From NCBI GenBank assembly GCA_052390035.1, contig JBQTHI010000003.1, positions 1 through 45,023 of the forward strand: 45,023 nucleotides of DNA, in the 5' to 3' direction. The stretch's first letter is position 1; each line of letters opens with the position of its first letter. The notes below the pieces were generated by a model. That model was not told the origin of the DNA, made no database searches, and saw only the letters and a list, made by a program, of their open reading frames with translations. Of this stretch, positions 38,626 to 45,023 are shown in pieces. This DNA is from JBQTHI01 sp052390035. Lineage in GTDB: Bacteria > Actinomycetota > Acidimicrobiia > Spongiisociales > ZC4RG35. The translations under genes were made by a program, and so were the position numbers.

Positions 38626-39351
38626 TTAGGCCGCCACCGCTACCAGGCGGCCCACACCGTAAGCCACCGCCCCGCCCACACCGGCGATGGCGAGGTTTTC
38701 TAATCCAGCTACCACCGGATTCGTTCGGGTCACGAAAGTCTTCACCACCCCGACCACGAACAGGCTGACCGCTGACAAAGCTGCGGCTATGGCCAGGGAG
38801 GAGTGAGGCCCCAATTGGAGGAGAAAAGGTGCGACGGATGGCAAAGAACCGGCCAGGAACAGCCCGCCCGACATGAACATGGCCTTGAACGGCGAACGTT
38901 GTTCGGAGTCAACCAAGCCGAATTCCATCACCTTCATGGCGTTGAGGAGCGTCTGATCGTCTTGGGAAAACGCCTGCACGGTCGCATCCAGCTCGGACTC
39001 CTTCACACCAATATCGCGAAACAGCCCGTAGAGCTGGCCAACTTCCTGATCGCGAAAATGGGCGATATGGGTTTGCTCGAGGCTGATCTCGGATTCGAGA
39101 ACCTCGGCCTGCGATTTGGTCGCGAGGTATTCGCCCGCCCCCATCGACACTGCCCCGGCCAAGGCTCCGGCCACCCCGGTGAGAACCACCTGGGCGCGAT
39201 CGAGCCCTCCTCCGACCACCCCCGCCACCAGCAGGAACATCGAGACGAGCCCATCGTTGATGCCGAGCACGATGTCACGCCAATATTGCCGAGTTGCCCC
39301 GACGTGCGGTTCATAGGCGAGGGACGATTCGGCGCTCATCGGCTGCAACAT
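38626..39351 (-). CDS. VIT1/CCC1 family transporter (iron/manganese)
   Basis: The 241-residue membrane protein matches the VIT1/CCC1 family, which moves Fe2+ or Mn2+ out of the cytosol. GINDGLVSMFLLVAGVVGGG gives helix 1, AGALAGAVSMGAGEYLATKSQ helix 2 with the conserved GAxSMxxGEYxxxKSQ motif, followed by a soluble helical metal-binding segment with many Glu (EVLESEISLEQTHIAHFRDQE) and three more helices. It starts at ATG 39351; ATG 39339 is equally possible, and neither has a clear ribosome binding site. It lies upstream of the regulator gene on the same strand, but that gene seems to have its own promoter. Confidence 0.88.
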   Translation of the reverse strand: MLQPMSAESSLAYEPHVGATRQYWRDIVLGINDGLVSMFLLVAGVVGGGLDRAQVVLTGVAGALAGAVSMGAGEYLATKSQAEVLESEISLEQTHIAHFRDQEVGQLYGLFRDIGVKESELDATVQAFSQDDQTLLNAMKVMEFGLVDSEQRSPFKAMFMSGGLFLAGSLPSVAPFLLQLGPHSSLAIAAALSAVSLFVVGVVKTFVTRTNPVVAGLENLAIAGVGGAVAYGVGRLVAVAA

Positions 39352-39412
39352 AACCGGCGTGAGGCGGTAAACGCTCGTCTACTGTGTCGGGCCCCAGACC
39401 CCCGTGTCCTCC

Positions 39413-40426
39413 ATGATCATTGTCATGCGCCATCAGGCAGTCGAAAGCGAAATCGCTTCGGTGGTGGCGCGGCTGGAAGGGCTGGGTTGCGAGGCTCACG
39501 TTTCCCGCGGCCAGTTACGCACGGTCATCGGAGCCATTGGCGATCGCAACTTGATCCAGACCTTGCCATGGGAGGCAATGCCCGGCGTCGACAGGGCGAT
39601 TCCTGTGCTCAAGTCGTTCCGGTTCGTATCCCGCGACTTCCAGAGCGAAAACACGGTGATCGAAGTCGGCGGAGTACGGATCGGTGCTGGCAGGTTCACG
39701 GTGGTGGCGGGGCCCTGTGCCGTGGAGAGCCGTGACCAACTGATGCGGACCGCCGAAGCGATCAAAAAGGCGGGGGCGTTGGTCCTGCGGGGTGACGCCT
39801 TCAAGCCCCGCACCTCGCCCTATTCCTTCCAGGGCCTCGGCGAGGAGGGCCTACAACTGCTGGCGGAGGCGCGGACCGAGTTCGAGTTGCCGTTTGTGGC
39901 CGAGGTGCTCGATTCTCGAGACGTCGGATTGGTGTCTTCCTACGCCGACATGCTTCGAGTCGGCACGCGCAACATGTCGAACTTCACACTGCTGGCCGAA
40001 GTCGGGCGGCAGGCAAAACCGGTGATGCTGAAAAGAGGGTTCACTGCCACCCTTGAGGAGTGGCTCAACGCCGCCGAATACATTTTCAAAGAGGGCAACC
40101 ATCAAATCCTGCTGGTCGAACGGGGCATACGCACTTTCGAAACGGCGGCCCGCAACACCCTCGATATCACCGCCGTCCCGTTGATCAAGTCCATGTCCCA
40201 CCTGCCGATCATGGTCGATCCGTCCCACAGCGGCGGCAAGAAAGAACTGGTGGCTCCACTGGCCCGGGCAGCAATCGGGGTCGGCGCCGACGGGGTCATG
40301 ATCGATGTCCATCCGGCGCCAGACACTGCCAAGGTCGACGGTGCACAGGCGCTCCTCCCGGCAGAGTTTGCCGAATTGATGGACACCATCAGGGCCCTGG
40401 CGTCGGTTCTTCACCTCGGGGTCTGA
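39413..40426 (+). CDS. aroF: 3-deoxy-7-phosphoheptulonate synthase (DAHP synthase, type I-beta)
   Basis: The enzyme condenses phosphoenolpyruvate and erythrose 4-phosphate in the first shikimate-pathway step. The 337 residues have an N-terminal ferredoxin-like regulatory domain (1-70, MIIVMRHQA at the start) as in Thermotoga and Bacillus enzymes, then the TIM barrel with GPCAVES (100-106; metal Cys C102), RGDAFKPRTSPYSFQG, LKRGF and DPSHSGGK. The ATG at 39413 gives the standard MIIVM start; GTG 39404 is the alternative. tyrA follows after two bases, so the pair is co-translated. Feedback control by tyrosine or phenylalanine through the N-terminal domain is likely. Confidence 0.93.
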   Translation: MIIVMRHQAVESEIASVVARLEGLGCEAHVSRGQLRTVIGAIGDRNLIQTLPWEAMPGVDRAIPVLKSFRFVSRDFQSENTVIEVGGVRIGAGRFTVVAGPCAVESRDQLMRTAEAIKKAGALVLRGDAFKPRTSPYSFQGLGEEGLQLLAEARTEFELPFVAEVLDSRDVGLVSSYADMLRVGTRNMSNFTLLAEVGRQAKPVMLKRGFTATLEEWLNAAEYIFKEGNHQILLVERGIRTFETAARNTLDITAVPLIKSMSHLPIMVDPSHSGGKKELVAPLARAAIGVGADGVMIDVHPAPDTAKVDGAQALLPAEFAELMDTIRALASVLHLGV

Positions 40427-40428
40427 GC

Positions 40429-41451
40429 GTGTCGGTCGCCGCCGTCGTCGGAACCGGTCTGATCGGGGCCTCCATCGGGATCGGTTTGCGCGGTCTGGGG
40501 TGGGAGGTCGTGGGCTGGGATCCCAGTCCCGAGGCGCTGGCCGGCGCAACCTCCTGCGGTGGCATCGATCGGGTGGCGTCTTCGCTTCAGCACGCCGCCG
40601 CCGACGCCGGACTGGTAGTTATGGCCGGGCCTCCGGCAGCCATCGAAGAAGGTCTCCGCGGAATCCGCAGCGATGCCTTGGTGACGGACGTCGCCGGGGT
40701 GAAGGCGCCCATCGTGCAAGCGGGCCGGCACCTGAGGCATTTCGTCGGTGGCCATCCGATGGCCGGCCGCGAAACTTCGGGTCCGGCCGGCGCCTCCGGG
40801 TCTCTGTTTCGAGGCGCCACCTGGGTCCTCACCGTTGACGGAGTTGATGGAGCCGATCTGTCCCGCCTCGAAGAACTGGTCGAGGCATTGGGCGCGGTTC
40901 CGGTCAGGTTGACCAGCGAAGAACACGATGCGGCGGTGGCAGCGGTCAGCCACCTGCCCCAGATCGTGGCGTCGGCCTTGGTCAACTTGGTGGCACGCGA
41001 CTCGTCCGCTCTCGACCTGGCCGCCGCTGGCTTCCGGGATCTAACCCGGATCGCCCTGTCCGACCCCAGGTGGTGGGCTGATGTGCTGGTCGAAAACCGG
41101 CTGGCGCTCGGGGGATTGTTGCGCGGTCTCGCCGAAGATCTCAACGGGTGGGCCACGCTGCTCGATGCTGGCAACAGGGAAGCCGTCGGTGCTGAAATGC
41201 TGGCCGCTCGAACCGCCCGACGGTCGCTGACTGCCCCGGTGGCGTCGGTTGGGGTGGTACTGGAGGATCGGCCGGGAGAAGTTGCCAGGGTTGGTCACGC
41301 CCTCGAGGTTTCGGGCGTCGATTTGCGTGATCTCCAATTGCGTCATGCCACCCACGGTGGAGGAGGTGTGCTCACCCTTTCGGTACGCGCGGCCGAGGCG
41401 GGCAGTCTGGAGCAGGCGCTACGTGGAGAAGGGTTCCGACTGTTGGACTAG
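40429..41451 (+). CDS. tyrA: prephenate dehydrogenase with ACT domain
   Basis: It oxidatively decarboxylates prephenate to 4-hydroxyphenylpyruvate for tyrosine synthesis. The 340-residue protein has an N-terminal NAD(P)-binding Rossmann motif GTGLIGAS (8-15), the catalytic GGHPMAGRETSG (107-118), AAVSHLPQIVASAL (171-184) and the RDLTRIA motif of the dimerisation domain. A C-terminal ACT-like domain (about 270-340; VGVVLEDRPGEVARVGHAL) suggests feedback regulation. The start is GTG 40429, two bases after the DAHP synthase stop. Confidence 0.92.
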   Translation: MSVAAVVGTGLIGASIGIGLRGLGWEVVGWDPSPEALAGATSCGGIDRVASSLQHAAADAGLVVMAGPPAAIEEGLRGIRSDALVTDVAGVKAPIVQAGRHLRHFVGGHPMAGRETSGPAGASGSLFRGATWVLTVDGVDGADLSRLEELVEALGAVPVRLTSEEHDAAVAAVSHLPQIVASALVNLVARDSSALDLAAAGFRDLTRIALSDPRWWADVLVENRLALGGLLRGLAEDLNGWATLLDAGNREAVGAEMLAARTARRSLTAPVASVGVVLEDRPGEVARVGHALEVSGVDLRDLQLRHATHGGGGVLTLSVRAAEAGSLEQALRGEGFRLLD

Positions 41452-41462
41452 TTGCGCGCGAG

Positions 41463-42629
41463 CTAAGCCTCGAGGAGGCCGATCACTGCCGCAGTTCCGG
41501 CCAGAAGTCCGGTCTCGAGTGCTGCCTCGTCTGCTCGAAATCCTGCCGAGTGGAGATCGACCGCTCGGCCCGCGGTTCTGACTCCGAGGCGGATCAACGA
41601 ACCAGGAGCCGCCTCCGTAAAGCGGGCGAAGTCCTCCGCCCCCATCGATGGTGGCGCCTCCGCGACATTGTCGTGCCCAAGCACCGTTCCCACCGCCTGG
41701 CGGCACACGGCCACCACCTTGGCGTCGTTGATGACGGGCGGGATCCCTCGTTGGTAGTGGACGAGGACTTTGGCGCCGGTGGGGGCGGCCAGCTCCTGAA
41801 CCAGCCGATCGATCAGTCCGGGAATCTCCTCCCAAACCGAACGGTCGAGGGTGCGGCACGTACCGGACATTTCGACGGTGGTAGGAATGACATTGTCGGC
41901 CGTGCCACCGTTGATACGGCCGAAGACGAGAGACTTGGGCAACCTGGAATCGGTCAGCCGGTCGATCAAGGCGGGGAGGTCGGCGACGATCCGTCCGGCG
42001 GCGTTGATCAGATCCACGGTACGGTGGGGTCGGGCGGTGTGGCCGCCGGGCCCTTCCAAAGTGATGAAGAAACGATCCGCCGAGGCCGTGATGGGACCTT
42101 CCCTCATTCCGACCTTTCCCGGTTCGAGGGTCGGATCGGCATGAAAGGCGATCACCGAGGCGAGGCCCTCCGCCGCCCCCTCCCGCACCATCTCCTGCCC
42201 GCCTCCAGGAAAGGTCTCTTCGGCCGGTTGAAAAATCACCCGGACCCTTCCCGACAACGGCTCTGATCTGGAGAGGATGATGGCGATCCCGGTGGCGATG
42301 GCGGCGTGGAGATCGTGACCGCAGGCGTGCATCACTCCCGAAATCTCCGAGCGGAACTCGAGCCCTTCCGGTTCCTGAATGGGAAGGCCGTCGAGATCGG
42401 CCCGGATTCCAACACATCGGGTGCCGGATCCCACCTCAACCGTGAGCCCGGTGCGGGGCGTTCTGCTGCGCGGGCTCAGTCCGTGGTTGCGGAGGGTCGC
42501 TGCGATCCGGTCGGTGGTCTGATACTCCTGATAAGCGAGTTCCGGGTGCCGGTGCAGGGCACGTCGCAACTCGACAACCATGGGGAGGACCTCAGCAACC
42601 ACCGCCCGGAGCGAATCGCGGGCATTCAT
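41463..42629 (-). CDS. M20 family amidohydrolase (N-acyl amino acid / hippurate hydrolase-like)
   Basis: The 388-residue metallopeptidase-fold amidohydrolase starts ELRRALHRHPELAYQEYQT, a family hallmark. The metal site is visible in GVMHACGHDLHAA (C103, H105), QPAEETFPGG (Glu pair) and, near the end, GAEDFARF. The Cys ligand places it in the M20D group with N-acetyl-diaminopimelate deacetylase, hippurate hydrolase and auxin-conjugate hydrolases. The lid domain (about 180-290) contains GGHTARPH. The substrate is not readable. It is convergent with tyrA (11-base gap) and 48 bases downstream of glnE. Confidence 0.9.
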   Translation of the reverse strand: MNARDSLRAVVAEVLPMVVELRRALHRHPELAYQEYQTTDRIAATLRNHGLSPRSRTPRTGLTVEVGSGTRCVGIRADLDGLPIQEPEGLEFRSEISGVMHACGHDLHAAIATGIAIILSRSEPLSGRVRVIFQPAEETFPGGGQEMVREGAAEGLASVIAFHADPTLEPGKVGMREGPITASADRFFITLEGPGGHTARPHRTVDLINAAGRIVADLPALIDRLTDSRLPKSLVFGRINGGTADNVIPTTVEMSGTCRTLDRSVWEEIPGLIDRLVQELAAPTGAKVLVHYQRGIPPVINDAKVVAVCRQAVGTVLGHDNVAEAPPSMGAEDFARFTEAAPGSLIRLGVRTAGRAVDLHSAGFRADEAALETGLLAGTAAVIGLLEA

Positions 42630-42677
42630 CGGCCGGTCAGGCTAGCCCACGCCGAGGACCATGGCCGAGAAGACCCA

Positions 42678-45023
42678 TCAGCCTTCGAAAAACCGCTTCT
42701 CGAAAATACGACGGCTGCGCCGGGTCATCGCCCGATACTCCTCGCGTAGCTCCCCCCGGTGGTTATATCCCAAAGACTCGGCGAGCCGGGCCAGCTCGTC
42801 ACCGTCGACCGGGAGGGCGTCGTGCTGCCGGCCCGTTTGTAGATACAAGCGGTTGCGAAGGCGCGTGCAGAGCCGGTAGGTGGCGGCGAGATGCACCGCC
42901 TCCCACTCCTCTAGCGCGCCGACTTCACTGAGAGCTTGAACGCCGGCAAGGGTGCCAGTGGTTCGCAGTACGGGATAGGCATGACCCAACCGCAGCTGCC
43001 ATAACTGCGTCACGAACTCGATGTCGCTCATTCCTCCCCTGCCCAGTTTGAGGTGGAACTCGGGGTCCTCACCACGGGGAACTCGCTCCCGCTCGACTCG
43101 GGCCTTGATGTGGCGAATCGATCTCAACATTTCGACCGAGACGCGAGCCGGGAACGCCTCCTCCGCACGGATCGAGTCGAATTGTTCTTCGAGGGCTTTG
43201 TCGCCTGCCACCGTCCGCGCCTTGATCAGAGCGAGGCGCTCCCACGGCTCAGCCCTCGTGGCGTAATACGACCGGTAAGCCTCGATGGTCCGGGCGAGGG
43301 CTCCTCGGTTTCCTTCCGGGCGGAGGGCGGCGTCGACCTCATACGCCACACCGTCGGCCGTCGGTTGGCCGATGATCGCCCCAAACTCCATGGCCAAACG
43401 CAACGCAGCCTGGTTGTCCATTTCGGTGTCGGAGACGAAGACCAGATCGAGATCGGACCCGTAACCGAGTTCCCGCCCCCCCCATTTGCCCATGGCGACC
43501 GTGGCCACACCGGCCGTACCGGTTTCCTGAGCCGCCGTCCATAGCGCCGCCTGGGAGGCCGCATCGGCCGCATCCGTGAGTGCCTGGCTCACCTGGTCGA
43601 CGTCGACCAAGTCGAGAAGATCGGCGGCGGCCACGCGTAACATTCGCCGCCGCACAAGCCTCCGCAGCGACGCCATCCGGGCAATGCGGTCAGGACGCAG
43701 GTACATCCGCTCGAGTGCTTGACCGCCCAGGTCGTGGTTGGGAAGGTCAAGCAGCATCCGATCATCGGCGAGGCGGGGGAGGAACTCCGGGATCCGATCG
43801 AGAAAGGTCCCCACCCATCTGGACGAACCGAGCAGCCTGCACAGTCGCTGGGCGGCCAGCGGTCGATCGCGCAGCGTCCCGGTGAGCTCGGCCTGGTCGG
43901 TGCTCGACGAAACCAGGGTGGCGAGTTGGTGAAGGCCGAGGTCAGGGTTGGGAGTAGCCGCCAGCCAGTCCACCATCAGGGGCAAGAGTTGTTGCATCAA
44001 GCGCGACCGCCTCGAGAGTCCGGCAGTTAGTTCCTCGAAGGCTCGTCCCGCTCCTTCGACGTCGGCAAAGCCCAGCGCCGCCAGGCGCTCTGCAGCTTTG
44101 CTTCGGGGCAGGCCCATCACGCTCGGAGAGGTGAACGCCTCGAGCAGCGGTCGGTAGTAGATCTCCTCATGGAGCTGGCGGACACGAGTCCGATGCATGT
44201 TCAGGTCGGTGGTGAACTGCTCAGTGGCCGAGACCTCGCCCGATCGGTAGTTCATCACCAGGGCAAGGCGCTCACGATCGTCGGGTATCCGATGGGTTTG
44301 AGCCATTTGCCACAGCTGGATGCGGTGTTCGACCGTTCGGAGAAATCGGTATGAGTCGGCCAGGGCCTCAGCATCGGTGGACTTGACATAGCCACCTGCC
44401 GCCAGGGCCGCCAGGGCTTGCAACGTTCCCGCCTTACGAAGGGTCTGGTCGGCTCGGCCGTGGATGATTTGGAGAAGCTGGACTGAGAACTCAACGTCGC
44501 GGATTCCGCCGGGGGCGCGTTTGAGGTCGTCCGGGTCGGCTTCTTCTTCGGCTCTCGTCTTGAGCTGGCGAAGCTGACGAACCATGTCCGGACTCAACTC
44601 GTTCGGCCAGATCAGATGGGCTGCCATTGCTTCGAAGCGCCGCCCCAGCTCGTCGTCGCCGGCTGCGTGTCGGGCCTTGAGCAATGCCTGGTACTCCCAG
44701 CTCTCCCCCCACCGCTGGTAGTAGTTCCGGTACGACTCGAGAGTGCGCACCAGCGGCCCGGTCGATCCCTCCGGGCGGAGGTCGGCGTCGACCCGGAAGG
44801 CAATCCCCTCGGCGGTGGGAGTGGCGAGTGATTGGATGAAGCCGGTAGCGATCCTGAGCGCCAGGCGTCGGGCCTTCTCGGTGTGCAGCCCCTCTGGTTC
44901 ATACACGAACATCAGATCGATGTCGGAGGCGTAATTAAGTTCACCTCCTCCCCATTTGCCGAGGGCGATGACAGAGAATCGCAGCCGATCGGTTTCTGGA
45001 AAACGCTTGATGAGATCGAGCCG
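42678..45023 (-). CDS. glnE: bifunctional glutamine synthetase adenylyltransferase/deadenylylase, 5' end cut by window edge
   Basis: GlnE adds AMP to, and removes it from, glutamine synthetase in response to nitrogen status. About 781 residues are inside the window and the reading frame is open to the last base, so roughly the first 150-200 residues lie outside. The first nucleotidyltransferase domain (deadenylylase) shows GKWGGGELNYASDIDL at 44993-44913, and the second (adenylylase) shows MGKWGGRELGYGSDLDL around 43495-43440. GlnE repeat features such as LRPEGSTGPL and LRPEGNRGAL follow each, then PGGIRDVEF and RGGMSDIEF. Both active sites look intact. Confidence 0.93.
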   Translation of the reverse strand, partial: RLDLIKRFPETDRLRFSVIALGKWGGGELNYASDIDLMFVYEPEGLHTEKARRLALRIATGFIQSLATPTAEGIAFRVDADLRPEGSTGPLVRTLESYRNYYQRWGESWEYQALLKARHAAGDDELGRRFEAMAAHLIWPNELSPDMVRQLRQLKTRAEEEADPDDLKRAPGGIRDVEFSVQLLQIIHGRADQTLRKAGTLQALAALAAGGYVKSTDAEALADSYRFLRTVEHRIQLWQMAQTHRIPDDRERLALVMNYRSGEVSATEQFTTDLNMHRTRVRQLHEEIYYRPLLEAFTSPSVMGLPRSKAAERLAALGFADVEGAGRAFEELTAGLSRRSRLMQQLLPLMVDWLAATPNPDLGLHQLATLVSSSTDQAELTGTLRDRPLAAQRLCRLLGSSRWVGTFLDRIPEFLPRLADDRMLLDLPNHDLGGQALERMYLRPDRIARMASLRRLVRRRMLRVAAADLLDLVDVDQVSQALTDAADAASQAALWTAAQETGTAGVATVAMGKWGGRELGYGSDLDLVFVSDTEMDNQAALRLAMEFGAIIGQPTADGVAYEVDAALRPEGNRGALARTIEAYRSYYATRAEPWERLALIKARTVAGDKALEEQFDSIRAEEAFPARVSVEMLRSIRHIKARVERERVPRGEDPEFHLKLGRGGMSDIEFVTQLWQLRLGHAYPVLRTTGTLAGVQALSEVGALEEWEAVHLAATYRLCTRLRNRLYLQTGRQHDALPVDGDELARLAESLGYNHRGELREEYRAMTRRSRRIFEKRFFEG

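Noticed and set aside
1..45023. CRISPR arrays, tRNA and rRNA genes
   Set aside because: No regularly spaced direct repeats with unique spacers and no cloverleaf or rRNA-like segments were seen by eye.

Overview
The window is about 45 kb of high-GC bacterial chromosome with no phage, CRISPR array, rRNA, tRNA or transposase that I can see. Several markers point to Actinomycetota: a glutamine synthetase adenylyltransferase (GlnE), a clpS-DUF2017 pair, an F420-dependent luciferase-fold oxidoreductase, a septum-formation lipoprotein, and a DNA- or glycan-binding Lys/Ala/Pro-repeat protein beside an XRE regulator, as at the mycobacterial hbhA locus. Several lipoproteins have long Thr/Ala/Pro linkers right after the lipobox, a style I associate with Acidimicrobiia; that placement is an inference. 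Coding density is very high, many genes are joined by 4-base ATGA/GTGA overlaps, and no stretch over 300 bases lacks a gene.

Layout. 1-2.5 kb: a lipoprotein, pheA, then a coupled trio of a small HTH protein, clpS and a DUF2017 gene. 2.5-10.3 kb: an F420-type LLM oxidoreductase, a DUF559/AbiEi-like gene, mmsA, an HtrA-like lipoprotein protease, a septum-formation lipoprotein, dihydropyrimidinase and inorganic pyrophosphatase. 10.3-14.3 kb: a complete four-gene PotABCD/Fbp-type ABC importer. 14.3-23.4 kb: three class III nucleotide cyclase proteins (a cupin fusion, a 1093-residue cyclase-ATPase regulator and a six-TM cyclase), plus a GH1 beta-glucosidase, a class III aminotransferase, a DUF4260 membrane protein and a lipoprotein. 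23.4-28.1 kb: a minus-strand operon of an NMT1/SsuABC-type importer and beta-ureidopropionase. 28.2-37 kb: a plus-strand form II CO-dehydrogenase-like molybdenum hydroxylase cluster (S, L, M, AAA ATPase, M15 peptidase, VWA protein, two XdhC pieces, MobA-like transferase). 37-45 kb: a DUF4332 gene, an hbhA-like gene with its XRE regulator, a VIT-family transporter, DAHP synthase and prephenate dehydrogenase, an M20 amidohydrolase, and glnE running off the right edge.

How they fit together. Dihydropyrimidinase, beta-ureidopropionase, a class III aminotransferase and CoA-acylating (methyl)malonate-semialdehyde dehydrogenase together make the lower reductive pyrimidine pathway (dihydrouracil/dihydrothymine to beta-alanine or beta-aminoisobutyrate to acetyl- or propionyl-CoA). 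The NMT1-type importer is a plausible uptake system. No PydA/PydB dihydropyrimidine dehydrogenase lies in the window, but an F420-type oxidoreductase does. The importer operon and the Mo-hydroxylase cluster are divergent from a region of about 110 bp.

Most unusual signals: (1) a roughly 35-nt hairpin repeat in three copies, each at the 3' end of a gene assigned to the pyrimidine group, two of them in inverted orientation around a DUF559 gene; (2) an M15-type zinc peptidase translationally embedded between the AAA and VWA maturation genes of the form II cluster; (3) an array of CTGCTTGC motifs over the promoter of the hbhA-like operon; (4) three cyclase-domain proteins within 8 kb, of which only one keeps the full catalytic set.
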